Shown in pieces: positions 37,939 through 47,268 of a stretch of DNA of 64,000 nucleotides. Each line of letters opens with the position of its first letter. Within the stretch, counting starts at the first letter, position 1. A model generated the notes under the pieces. The model saw only the letters and a list, made by a program, of their open reading frames with translations, was not told where the DNA came from and did not search any database. This DNA comes from Planctomycetota bacterium (GTDB lineage Bacteria; Planctomycetota; GCA-002687715; DRQF01): contig DRQF01000120.1 of the NCBI GenBank assembly GCA_011369445.1, positions 19,277-83,276 on the forward strand, read 5' to 3'. Position numbers and translations under genes: made by a program.

Positions 37939-38994
37939 ATGAAACTCATTCTCACCGCAGTCCTCCTGCTCGGGAGCCTCCTTCCTCTCTCTCTCAATGC
38001 CCAGGAGGAGAACGCCACCTGGTACCCCGACTTCGACAAGGCCGTCGCGGCCGCCAAGGCGAGGAACCTCGACCTTCTGGTCGATTTCACGGGATCCGAC
38101 TGGTGCATCTGGTGCAAACGCCTCCATGACGAGGTCTTCTCCAAGGAAGCCTTCCTGAACAACGTCCAGAACAAGTACATCCTCGTCGCTCTCGACTTCC
38201 CCCGTTCCGACGAAGCCAAGGCGAAGGTCCCCAATCCGGCCCGCAACCAGGAGCTCTCCGAGAAGTACGGCATCCAGGGCTTCCCCACGGTCCTTCTCAT
38301 GACGCCGGACGGCGAGGTCTTCGGTCGCACCGGCTACCAGAAAGGCGGCCCCGAGAAGTACGTCGAGCATCTCGACAGCCTCGCCAAGTCCGGCAAGGCC
38401 GCTCTCGAAGCCGCCAAGAAGCTCCCGGCCGAATACGACGCCGCCGACGAGGCGGGCAAGCCCGCCGTGCTGGAGAAAGCCTTCGCGCTCCTCGCCACGA
38501 TGAAGGCGGATAGCCCCGGCATCCGTATCATCGCCAAACTCGCCAAGAAGGCCTTCACCCTCGACCCCAAGAACGAAAAGGGACTCAAGGCCAAGGCCAC
38601 GATGGCGCTCCTTTCCGCAGGTCAAGTCGACGATGACGTCTCCGCCGCCGCAAAGGAGCTCGACCCCAAGAACGAAAAGGGCATGCTCGAGAAGGTCGTC
38701 TACCAGCAGATGAATTCGGTCTCGAACTTGGACCAGCTCAAGGAGGCCGTGAAGTCCATCGAAGCCCTCATGGCTCTCGGCCCCATCAAGGACAAGGAGG
38801 TGGAAAAGGAGCTCTGCGTCAATGCGGCGTTCTGGAGCTTCCAGCACCTGAAGGACACCGAGAAAGCCAAGAAGTTCGGCGCGCGTGCGCGCGAGCTCAC
38901 CGGCGACGATCCCCGCTTCGCACGCCTTTGGAAGATGATCTTCGGCGACGAAGGGAAGAAGGGCGACGACGGCAAGGGCTCTGACGACAACTGA
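37939..38994 (+). CDS. Exported thioredoxin-family protein
   Basis: Signal peptide; 'DFTGSDWCIWCKRLHDEVFSKEAF' CxxC; 'YGIQGFPTVLLMTPDGEVFGRTGY'. Confidence 0.9.
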   Translation: MKLILTAVLLLGSLLPLSLNAQEENATWYPDFDKAVAAAKARNLDLLVDFTGSDWCIWCKRLHDEVFSKEAFLNNVQNKYILVALDFPRSDEAKAKVPNPARNQELSEKYGIQGFPTVLLMTPDGEVFGRTGYQKGGPEKYVEHLDSLAKSGKAALEAAKKLPAEYDAADEAGKPAVLEKAFALLATMKADSPGIRIIAKLAKKAFTLDPKNEKGLKAKATMALLSAGQVDDDVSAAAKELDPKNEKGMLEKVVYQQMNSVSNLDQLKEAVKSIEALMALGPIKDKEVEKELCVNAAFWSFQHLKDTEKAKKFGARARELTGDDPRFARLWKMIFGDEGKKGDDGKGSDDN

Positions 38995-39008
38995 TCCCGG
39001 CCATTTCG

Positions 39009-39044
39009 AAGCGGCGTCGAGGTGACCCCTTGACGCCGCTTTTC
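39009..39044. terminator. Rho-independent terminator
   Basis: AAGCGGCGTC-N13-GACGCCGCTT followed by TTC; perfect 10-bp stem between convergent genes. Confidence 0.8.
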
Positions 39045-40183
39045 TATTCCAGGCTTCCCCTCCAACGCGGATGCTTCGTCGACATGTCGAAGGCGCAGGT
39101 CGGCGGCGCTTTTCTCGAACCCTCGAGAACCGAAGCGATCCAAGACTCGAGCTTCAGGACCACCATTTTCCGCCGCAATCGCCCCTGCATGTCGCGATTG
39201 AGGATCGTGGGGACGCTGTTCGTCGTCACGATCTCGTCCAGAAACGGCTTGAAGAGGTTCTCGCGACATTCATCGGACGAGTAGAAGTGGGTCACCGCGA
39301 ACACGACCCGCCGCGGATTCCCCTCTCGAATGCGCCGGCAGCATTCCAGAATGGTTCCGCCCGTCCTCACCATGTCATCCACGATCAGGACATCTCGCCC
39401 GGCCACATCGTCCATGCCGCAGGGGCTTTCCTCGGCGACCGTCGAGGTCACCCGCCGCTCATCGGTCCTCACCTTGGCGAGCTGCAGAAGGCCCGCGTCG
39501 GGGAGACCAAGAGCCGACCGCACCTCCTCGGCAAACCCCGCAGCGCCCTCGTCCGGCGCGCAGATCACGACGCTCCTGCCGTTGTCGCCAGTCTCGATCA
39601 CGTCGGAGCTTCGTAGGTACTGGGCAAACACAGGGGCCGGAGAGAGGTTCTCATAGCCCCCATCAAGAGCCTCATCGAATTCAGCCCCCACGGACGCCGA
39701 GTGGTTGTGAACGGTCATCACCCGATCCACGCCCGCCAGAGACAGCGCCTGAGCGTAGAGCCTGGCCGAGAAGGGCTGACCATCGAACTTCGAGAAGTCA
39801 CGCTCGTCTCGAGGAAAGTCCGTCCGCCCCTGGTCCGGACGAGCCCCTCGGTCTTGGGCGCTGTAGAACAGGTCCGGCTCGACGAGAATGACGCGCTCGG
39901 CGCCGTTGTCCTTCGCGCTGCGCGCTACCAGGAGAGTGCGCATGGCCAAAGCGTCTCTCGAAAGCCAAGCCGACGCCGTCGACACGACGACGACATGGCG
40001 GCCCGCGAGACCGTACCCCGGGCGATGTCCCCCCTCTCCGATGAAGCGAGGGCAAAACTCACCATTGGCGAAGTTCTTGAGAGAGATGACGTCCGAGATG
40101 TCATCGCGCTGACCGAGAAAACGTCCGACGTCGATGGCGAAGGGGTCGTCCGACTCGGTGCCGACTACGAGAAAGGGTTTCAT
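39044..40183 (-). CDS. Divergent ribose-phosphate pyrophosphokinase (PRPP synthetase) family protein
   Basis: 'ISLKNFANGEFCPRF'; PRPP-binding loop 'DVLIVDDMVRTGGTILE'; canonical DLHxxQIQGFF is absent ('VHNHSASVGAEFD' instead). Confidence 0.8.
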   Translation of the reverse strand: MKPFLVVGTESDDPFAIDVGRFLGQRDDISDVISLKNFANGEFCPRFIGEGGHRPGYGLAGRHVVVVSTASAWLSRDALAMRTLLVARSAKDNGAERVILVEPDLFYSAQDRGARPDQGRTDFPRDERDFSKFDGQPFSARLYAQALSLAGVDRVMTVHNHSASVGAEFDEALDGGYENLSPAPVFAQYLRSSDVIETGDNGRSVVICAPDEGAAGFAEEVRSALGLPDAGLLQLAKVRTDERRVTSTVAEESPCGMDDVAGRDVLIVDDMVRTGGTILECCRRIREGNPRRVVFAVTHFYSSDECRENLFKPFLDEIVTTNSVPTILNRDMQGRLRRKMVVLKLESWIASVLEGSRKAPPTCAFDMSTKHPRWRGSLE

Positions 40184-40215
40184 ACCCCCTTTGTATCACG
40201 GGTCGCCCGAGGTCG

Positions 40216-41637
40216 TCAGCGAATGTGGCGAACGAGGGAATCTTCGAGAGGGCGGTCCGCGTCGGCTCGCTTGATACTCACAATGAGGCCGTTCGGCACC
40301 CGCCGACCGAGGTATTCCACCCGCAACCGGTGCCAACCCGGCTCGAGAAGGAGGGTCTCGTGGGCGAGCTTATCCTTCCTGCGGGGCGATTCATCCAGAA
40401 TGCGCACGCCGTCGACCCAGAGGCGAAAACCCTGCTCGAACACCACCATGAAAGTGTAGTGCCCTCCCTTGGCAATGGGAATCCAGCCCCGCCAATCGCC
40501 TACGAATCCGCGAGCCGGAATCCCGCGGGCGGGAGCCGACCACCGCCATTGGCCTCGAATCCGCCGTTCGGTCCTGGTGACCACCGCTCGAGGATCTGAG
40601 AGAGACCGATAGGTTGCTTTCCACCCGGGGACGAGACGTCCGGATTTCTCCTGTCGCTGCCCCTCCTCATCGACACGGGCCTGCAAGGCCTTCCAATGCG
40701 GGGGTCGCATCAGCGTGGCCATCAACAGGGCGCGATAGTCGCTCTTGGCCCCCTTGGAGTCCGCGAGAGAGTCCAGAATCCGAAGGGTCTTCTCATAGTC
40801 CCCGGCTTTCAACCCGGCGAGGGCCCGGTTCCAGGAGAGGGCCGCATCGTCCCCGAGATACGCGCCGGCCTTCTTGAACCATTTCGACGCAGCGTTGTGG
40901 TCGCCTCGCTCCCCGTGGATGATGCCCAGATTGAGCATGGCCTCCGCGAGATGGGGCCACAGTTCGAGGGCGGCCAGGAATCGTTTCTCCGCCTCGGCGC
41001 TCCGTCCGGCGTGCCAGAGGATGAACCCCTCGTTGTTGAGAAGGTGCGCCACCACCGCACGATCATCGAGAGGAGAGAGATAGGCGCCTGACTCAGCGCC
41101 CTTCTTCGTCGTCACTCTCTTGGCGTAGAAGCGGTCGGATCGAAATCGCCCTCCCTCGGTGGTCTCGATGTTGAAATGGTGGCCCCCCTCCTCCCAGCGC
41201 AGAAAGACGTGACGGGGAACGGCGACCAGGTGCACCGGCAGTTTCAATCGGCGGGAGACAGAGAGGATCATGGCGGAAAGCGAAAGGCAGTAGCCCTCGC
41301 GACTCGCCAGCACGCTGCCCAGATAGAAGGCCTCGGGGGAGGTGAGGTCCGGCGTCGACGAGAACAGCTTTTCCTGGAAGAAATAACGCGCCAAAGCGCT
41401 GGCCCGTTCCTCGGGGCGGACAAGCCCCTTCAGTCGCCGCCCCAATTCGAGCTGAAAGACATCCAGATCGGCGCGCGCCCGGCCCTCATGAAACTCGGGG
41501 CGGGCTTTCTTCGCCAGGGTGAGAAGAACGTGACGCAGGTCGGGCGCCTGGCCTGCGAGCGACCGAGAAACGCCCGCGCACAGAAGCAAGATGACAGCCG
41601 CGACGCCAATCCGCCGCGGCTGTCGATCAGAACTCAT
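40216..41637 (-). CDS. Exported SirB1/transglutaminase-like + TPR + PA14-like domain protein
   Basis: 'FYLGSVLASREGYCLSLSAMILSVSRRLKLPVHLVAVPRHVFLRWE'; TPR 'AEAMLNLGIIHGERGDHNAASKWFKKAGAYLG'; C-terminal 'GHYTFMVVFEQGFRLWVDGVRILDE...LEPGWHRLRVEYLG'. Confidence 0.78.
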   Translation of the reverse strand: MSSDRQPRRIGVAAVILLLCAGVSRSLAGQAPDLRHVLLTLAKKARPEFHEGRARADLDVFQLELGRRLKGLVRPEERASALARYFFQEKLFSSTPDLTSPEAFYLGSVLASREGYCLSLSAMILSVSRRLKLPVHLVAVPRHVFLRWEEGGHHFNIETTEGGRFRSDRFYAKRVTTKKGAESGAYLSPLDDRAVVAHLLNNEGFILWHAGRSAEAEKRFLAALELWPHLAEAMLNLGIIHGERGDHNAASKWFKKAGAYLGDDAALSWNRALAGLKAGDYEKTLRILDSLADSKGAKSDYRALLMATLMRPPHWKALQARVDEEGQRQEKSGRLVPGWKATYRSLSDPRAVVTRTERRIRGQWRWSAPARGIPARGFVGDWRGWIPIAKGGHYTFMVVFEQGFRLWVDGVRILDESPRRKDKLAHETLLLEPGWHRLRVEYLGRRVPNGLIVSIKRADADRPLEDSLVRHIR

Positions 41638-41645
41638 GGCTGGAC

Positions 41646-42026
41646 TCAGAGAGCCTTGGCCAATTCGAGCAGGTTGTCGATGTGTTGTCCGGTCAGTCGA
41701 ATGTCGTAACCCAGAACCTCGACCTGGTTCCTCTCGCGGCCACGGAACACGCGAAACTGTTGCGGTGTCAAGACGCCCGCCGCCGCGGCGACGAACTCAT
41801 GGGCATGCATCTCGTGCGCCTTGCAGCCCAACTCGCGATGGGACTTCGCCCACTTGACCTTGAAGGTATGGGCGTACTCAGCAATCTCGCTCCGCTGAGC
41901 GGGTGTGAGTTGCATTTTCCTCAGCTTCTGCTGCGCGAGGAGAAACTCCTCGGAATGGCAGAGCTTGCCCGCCATCAGGAACACGACGCCGAGCAGCGCC
42001 AAGGTGGTCACGGAACGTTTCAACAT
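41646..42026 (-). CDS. Small exported protein with two LTxxQ-like motifs and a His/Cys cluster
   Basis: Signal-like N-terminus MLKRSVTTLALLGVVFLMAGKL; LTPAQR and LTPQQF motifs; HRELGCKAHEMHAHEF. Confidence 0.65.
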   Translation of the reverse strand: MLKRSVTTLALLGVVFLMAGKLCHSEEFLLAQQKLRKMQLTPAQRSEIAEYAHTFKVKWAKSHRELGCKAHEMHAHEFVAAAAGVLTPQQFRVFRGRERNQVEVLGYDIRLTGQHIDNLLELAKAL

Positions 42027-42165
42027 GGGCCGGTCTCCTTTTTCTAACGATGGTTATCGTCCCACGGGGGGGGCCCCGAGTCCAGGACAATTTCATGGGC
42101 GCCGCCAGTGCATTTCAGACGACGGCGGGAGCGAAACAACGATCCCCTCCTGACGGTCTCGGGCC

Positions 42166-42666
42166 TCAGCGGCCACTCTCCGCCAACTTGTCCAGCAGCG
42201 TCTGCAGGGCCTCGGCCTGCATGCCGAGCATTTCGTTCTTGGTCTTCAAAGCCTTCATACGAACGTCCCCCGCGGGAACCTTCGCGTCCGTGAGCTTGCG
42301 ATACTCGGCCTTCGTGCGTTTCCACTCGGCCTTCAGATTCTCGAGCGCTTTCACAAGGACGGCCTTGTCGGCGGCCTTGTCGCCGGTCAGTTTCACCCCC
42401 GCCAAATCCAAGGCGTCGCTCTTCTTGGCAGCCCCGGGACGCCTCATCAAATCGTCGATGAGCCCACCCGCCCCCTGTTTCGTCTTCGACGGGGAAGCGA
42501 CAGGTTTCGACTCGCCCTTGGATTCCGTGTCGGAAGCGGTCTTGGAGGATGAATCCTCGACTTCGTTGGGCGAATTCGGGTTCGCCTCGTCCTTCGCGGT
42601 GCAGCCCACGCCGCAGCAGATCAGCAAGACAACGAGCGCGAGGCCGTACAAACTTGACTTGTTCAC
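42166..42666 (-). CDS. Lipoprotein of unknown function
   Basis: GTG start; VNKSSLYGLALVVLLICCGVGC lipobox; charged helical C-terminus. Confidence 0.65.
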   Translation of the reverse strand: MNKSSLYGLALVVLLICCGVGCTAKDEANPNSPNEVEDSSSKTASDTESKGESKPVASPSKTKQGAGGLIDDLMRRPGAAKKSDALDLAGVKLTGDKAADKAVLVKALENLKAEWKRTKAEYRKLTDAKVPAGDVRMKALKTKNEMLGMQAEALQTLLDKLAESGR

Positions 42667-42747
42667 TTCCCGTCTCCTCCGGTTCTTGCCCAACAGGACG
42701 ACTGGGAATCGGAAAGGTTCCAAACTTATCTCTGAGCTTTTCTGGAT

Positions 42748-44580
42748 TCAGCGCGTGGAAAGCACCATCCGACCGTGCTCGGGGTCGTTCTCCATGCGGA
42801 ACTTGGAGAGGAAATCCATTCCCAAAAGCCCCTTTTGTCCGAGGCCCGGAAGATCTCCCACGATGACCGACAGCCCGGTGACCTCGAGGGGGCCGAGCCC
42901 GAGCGCGCGGGTCGGGGTGTAGGGAAGAATGCGCTCGCTTCCAGCCGTCTTGACCTTGACCTTCGGGATGCGATTCGAAAGATCGAGTCCCGCCCTGCGG
43001 GCCAGCCCGACCGGCACCATCGTGCTCGTCGCTCCCGTGTCGAGGATGAAATCTCCCCCGACTCCGTTCACCGTCACCTGAACGACGACACTGCGGGAGC
43101 CTGGTGGATAGTCGATCAGCATGCGCCCCGGCCCAGCCGTGAATCGCTCCGCCCGGCGAATCTCCGGCCAGAGGACCTCGGCGAGGGAGCCGTCGAGGTT
43201 CATGGCTTCCCGGTACGCCTCAATCGCCCCTTGGTAGTCCCGCAGGCGCAAAAGGAGGTCTCCCTCGAGGCGCGCCAACTCTCCGCTGAGGACGCCCAGC
43301 GCCCGCGCCCCATCGACGACATCCAGGGATGAACGGATCCTCCCCGACTTCGCGAGTTCCTTCGCCCAGGAGAGATGGAGCTCGGCGAGGGGTTCACGGA
43401 TGTCGCCGTGGCCCTCGGGATCGTCTCGTTGCGCATCAAGAGCCTCCGAGACCGCGCGAGCAAAGTCCCGGAGGGCCCGGGCGGCCCGCATGCGTTCCCA
43501 GTGGAAGTCGCCGTCATTCGGAAAGTCGCCGAGGGCCTCGTCCAACCAGAGAGCTCGCCGGCGCGCGGCCCGCGCCAACGGTGCCGCGTCGAGCCTCGCC
43601 CAGTGGCACTCACGCATCTCCTCGCCCACCGACTCGCGCAGACCCGGATCCCGGGCGAGCGCGTCCCGGTACGAAACAAGGGCGTCGCCGTAGCGACGGT
43701 AAGCCTTCAGGCGTCTGGCGCGAGCGAGGTGACCCGCCGCGGTTTCATCGAAGAAGAGACGCTTGAACTCGACGAGAGACATGTCGGTCCTCTCGAATTG
43801 CTCCAGGTTGGCGGCGCCGACAGGAAGAAAGGATTCCCCGGCCACCGCCGCGCCTTCCGGCGGGACGAGCCCCAAGAGCCGATCGAACCGGTCGAAGACC
43901 GCGCCCCCGGCCGCGCCGCATCCCCGCACGTCGAGAACCCCCACGGCAAGACCCAGTTTCTCGTCATAGGAGGTCTCGATCCATTCCGTGGGGACACCCT
44001 CGGCGCGGCCCGCACCCCGCACCCAAACGCCCACGGGTGGCGAGGGAGCCGTCCCCGCCAGTTCCACCACGTCGCCCATCACCGGCCCGACGACGGCCAA
44101 CCGAAGAGTCCGAGAACGCCCGAGCACCTTCAACGCACCCACGGCACGCCCCTGCTCGTCGACCAGACCGACCGCACCATCGATGAGAACCTGAGGAACC
44201 AGCCATCCGGCGGCCCCAAGCATCTCGACGCGCACCGGAACCCCCACACCCTCGCGGAGGCGTCTCCCGTCCGCGCCGACCGAAGCCAAGGGCACCACGG
44301 CAGGGCGCCTCGGGGAGGGGTCTTCCTTTCCCTCAGGCCGAGGACTCTCGGCCACCGGACTCTCCTTCTCCACCGGCGCGGTCCTTGGCTCCAAGAGTGG
44401 GTCGGGAGCCTCTGTTGTCTCCTGAAAGTCCTTCACCGGAGGCAACATGGCGTCTCCCTGCTCCTCATCGGAAGGCTCTGGGGCGGTCATCCGACCCAGG
44501 AGAAACCCCACCCCCAGGAGCAGAACGGACCCCAAGACCATGAAGAGAGCTTTCCTTGGCATCGACTTATCCGTACTCAT
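42748..44580 (-). CDS. Membrane-anchored protein: trypsin-like-fold-like region + TPR + retropepsin-like aspartic protease
   Basis: TM anchor MPRKALFMVLGSVLLLGVGFLLGRM; C-terminal 'GGDFILDTGATSTMVPVGLARRAGLDL...GLGQKGLLGMDFLSKFRM'; TPR-like middle. Confidence 0.82.
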   Translation of the reverse strand: MSTDKSMPRKALFMVLGSVLLLGVGFLLGRMTAPEPSDEEQGDAMLPPVKDFQETTEAPDPLLEPRTAPVEKESPVAESPRPEGKEDPSPRRPAVVPLASVGADGRRLREGVGVPVRVEMLGAAGWLVPQVLIDGAVGLVDEQGRAVGALKVLGRSRTLRLAVVGPVMGDVVELAGTAPSPPVGVWVRGAGRAEGVPTEWIETSYDEKLGLAVGVLDVRGCGAAGGAVFDRFDRLLGLVPPEGAAVAGESFLPVGAANLEQFERTDMSLVEFKRLFFDETAAGHLARARRLKAYRRYGDALVSYRDALARDPGLRESVGEEMRECHWARLDAAPLARAARRRALWLDEALGDFPNDGDFHWERMRAARALRDFARAVSEALDAQRDDPEGHGDIREPLAELHLSWAKELAKSGRIRSSLDVVDGARALGVLSGELARLEGDLLLRLRDYQGAIEAYREAMNLDGSLAEVLWPEIRRAERFTAGPGRMLIDYPPGSRSVVVQVTVNGVGGDFILDTGATSTMVPVGLARRAGLDLSNRIPKVKVKTAGSERILPYTPTRALGLGPLEVTGLSVIVGDLPGLGQKGLLGMDFLSKFRMENDPEHGRMVLSTR

Positions 44581-44768
44581 CCTCCCTCGTCCCTCCGACC
44601 GAGCAGGATACCTTCCGAGAGATGAAAACTCGAAAGATTTGACACGGTAGGCCTCCACGGGGAAGATACACATCGCCCTTCATTTGCAGATCGTTAGGTC
44701 GAGAGGGTTCCATCGTGGGCGCCCGGCCGCAATTCGACACACCAGGAACGAGTCTTAGAGGGAATGTC

Positions 44769-46388
44769 ATGCATTCGAGGATCGGTTCACTTTTCGCGCT
44801 TCTGGCACTGACCGTCGCCGCGCAGGCCCAGATTTCGACGGCCCGCACAGACGTCACGGCTTCCCATCTCATTCTCAACGTCATCAGTCCGACGGACACC
44901 CAGGAAGTCGACTTCGCCACGGGTGACATCGACAATGACGGGGACCTCGACATCGTCGTCGGTCGCAAGTCTCCCTTCACGACACTCGGTCCCAAGAAGA
45001 ACATCCTCCTTTTGAACAACGGTACGGGTGTGTTCACGGACGAGACCACGACCTACACCAACTGGAACACCCACCTCAACGATACCCGTGACATCGAGCT
45101 CGCGGACATGAACAACGACGGCTGGCAGGACGTCATCTGCTACAACTCCGAAGACGAGCCCACCGAGATCTTCCTGAACCTGGGGCAAGACGCCTCCGGG
45201 AACTGGCTCGGCATCAGCGCGTCGATCATCCAGGTCTTCGCGGCGCAGACCAACTTCAACATCTGCGGCGGGTCCACGATCGACTACAACGTCGACGGAC
45301 TGCTCGATCTCGTGCGCGCCGACTACCAGAGTTCCAACGAGGACGACATCCAGGAACAGCAACCCGGGTTGACGTTCCAGAATATGACGTCGCTTCTTCC
45401 CGCGACGTTCTGGGGGAGCAGTTTCGGCACGACGGTGCAGACACGCGATCCCGCAAACGGGGGCATCCTCGACCTCAACAACGACGGCAACGTCGATATG
45501 ATCCTCATCGGCAGTTCCGAGGTGAAGGCCGCCTACACCGACGGCATGGGAGGATTCCTCGCTTCTCACAACCTCACCCAGAATACGGCCTATGCCGGCA
45601 TCTACTTCGACATCGACGGAGACGGCGACATCGACGGCTTCAAGGTCAACGACATCTCCGATCATGTTCAGATGACGACCGGCTTCGACGCCCAGGGGCG
45701 CATCGTGGAAGGCAGTCCCATCACCGTCCCCAGCTCCGGCGGATTCGGCGCCAACGCCTATGCCGTCGATTTCGACCTTGACGGGGACCTGGACGTCTTC
45801 GTTCACGGCGTCGACGTCGACATCGCGAACTGCGGCAGCAACACCCGCTTGAAGCTCTTTTTGAACACCGGCAATCCCGCCGCGCCGTTCACGCTGGACA
45901 GCTCTTTCCTGTGGCCAAGGGCCACCTATGATGCCGCCATCGGCGACTTCGACGGTGACGGCGCGCCGGACCTCATGACCGTAGGATGCGGGGCCGACCC
46001 AGGCTGGCACTACTACGTGTCCGATCCCAATGCGTCCTCCACGGCCTTCAACTCCCAGCTCGTGCCGTCCGGCCCGAATCTCCAGATCTTCGAGGTCAAC
46101 AACATTCCCCAGGGGGCGGGCGGGTTCCGCACCCTCTACAACCTCTTCGATCCCAACCCCACCCATCCCGTGGGCGAGGGTCCGTTCCTGGGCCTCAGCG
46201 CGGACGTCATCGGTCAGTTCTTCGCTCCGCCGCCCTTCGTGGTGGTCGTCGGACCGGGTCAGGATCAGTACACGTTCCCGATCCCCACTCCGTTGCCCGG
46301 CATCAGCTCCGTGCACTTCCGTTCGGTCGCGGTCGATTTCTCCTCCAACCTCGTGGAGCTCACCGAGATCGGTTTCGAAACGCTCTGA
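44769..46388 (+). CDS. Secreted FG-GAP/VCBS repeat protein
   Basis: Signal peptide; Ca-binding-type repeats DIDNDGDLDIVVG, DMNNDGWQDVICY, DLNNDGNVDMILIG, DIDGDGDIDGFKV, DFDLDGDLDVFVHG, DFDGDGAPDLMTVG. Confidence 0.88.
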   Translation: MHSRIGSLFALLALTVAAQAQISTARTDVTASHLILNVISPTDTQEVDFATGDIDNDGDLDIVVGRKSPFTTLGPKKNILLLNNGTGVFTDETTTYTNWNTHLNDTRDIELADMNNDGWQDVICYNSEDEPTEIFLNLGQDASGNWLGISASIIQVFAAQTNFNICGGSTIDYNVDGLLDLVRADYQSSNEDDIQEQQPGLTFQNMTSLLPATFWGSSFGTTVQTRDPANGGILDLNNDGNVDMILIGSSEVKAAYTDGMGGFLASHNLTQNTAYAGIYFDIDGDGDIDGFKVNDISDHVQMTTGFDAQGRIVEGSPITVPSSGGFGANAYAVDFDLDGDLDVFVHGVDVDIANCGSNTRLKLFLNTGNPAAPFTLDSSFLWPRATYDAAIGDFDGDGAPDLMTVGCGADPGWHYYVSDPNASSTAFNSQLVPSGPNLQIFEVNNIPQGAGGFRTLYNLFDPNPTHPVGEGPFLGLSADVIGQFFAPPPFVVVVGPGQDQYTFPIPTPLPGISSVHFRSVAVDFSSNLVELTEIGFETL

Positions 46389-46417
46389 GCGCCTCCCACA
46401 CCGCATCGATGCAACAG

Positions 46418-46444
46418 GACGGGCTGCCCCTCGGGCGGCCCGTC
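46418..46444. terminator. Hairpin terminator between convergent genes
   Basis: GACGGGCTGCCC-CTC-GGGCGGCCCGTC, 12-bp stem with one G-U pair, followed by TTC. Confidence 0.6.
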
Positions 46445-46461
46445 TTCGCAAGAACGGGGCT

Positions 46462-47172
46462 TCAGAGGTCGTCGTTCTCGCGGGAACGACGATCGAGAAA
46501 CGCGATCACGTTGTCGGTCACGAAATCGTAGGCCTGCCGCACGGCATGCTCGACGGGGTCCAGGTTGTCGGAACGGACCGGACCGGGCCACGCCCCCGTC
46601 TCCTCCAGAAACACGGATCGCGGATCGGCCTGAAACGACTCGATCCGGACGTTGTGGACCCCCGTGTCGTCTCCTTGAGCGGGAAACATGAGGCGGAGGC
46701 CCAAGAGCCCCGGGTCCTTGCCGAGGAGGTCGCGGTCTTCGGTTTCGAAGCCCAGGAAGGCCTCGTCGAGGAAGCTGCGGCTATCGGGGTACCCCTGAAC
46801 GCTCGCGAGGGCCCGCACGACGCACTGAATCCCCGTGATCATGGGAATCGCGAAGGAGTCCATCGCGAGTTCGACGGCCTTGCGCGCCCGTGAGACGAAG
46901 TGATCGAGGGAGATCCGCGGCCACTCCTCCTTGACCTGGAAACGGTCGGCCCCGAACGCGAGAAGAGAGTGAGCCGTGCTCCCGGGCAAGTCCGTCGGAC
47001 CGTGGACGGTCGTCAGTTGCGCTCCCAGGGCGTTCGTGGCGAAGTTCTGGTAACCCAGGTCCGCATCGGAGGATTGGTCCGCAAAAAACTGTTGCAGCGT
47101 CTTCGGCTCGTGTCTCACCGGAGGGTGCATACAATCGAGGATGAACGCGATCGAACGGGGTTCAGAGAGCAT
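46462..47172 (-). CDS. Protein of unknown function
   Basis: Coherent 236-aa ORF in an otherwise empty interval, bounded by a terminator-like hairpin; no recognised motif. Confidence 0.6.
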   Translation of the reverse strand: MLSEPRSIAFILDCMHPPVRHEPKTLQQFFADQSSDADLGYQNFATNALGAQLTTVHGPTDLPGSTAHSLLAFGADRFQVKEEWPRISLDHFVSRARKAVELAMDSFAIPMITGIQCVVRALASVQGYPDSRSFLDEAFLGFETEDRDLLGKDPGLLGLRLMFPAQGDDTGVHNVRIESFQADPRSVFLEETGAWPGPVRSDNLDPVEHAVRQAYDFVTDNVIAFLDRRSRENDDL

Positions 47173-47268
47173 GGACGAATCTCCAGCGACGGATTGGCCG
47201 TACACCTCCCACCAAGTCGGGAGGTCTGGGTGAGCCTATTCGCCGAACCTGACTGAGGAAAGGGCGCA

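Noticed and set aside
44787-46451. 554-aa - strand ORF, Val/Asp/Glu rich
   Set aside because: Antisense image of the DxDxDG repeats of the FG-GAP gene, which explains its repetitive look.
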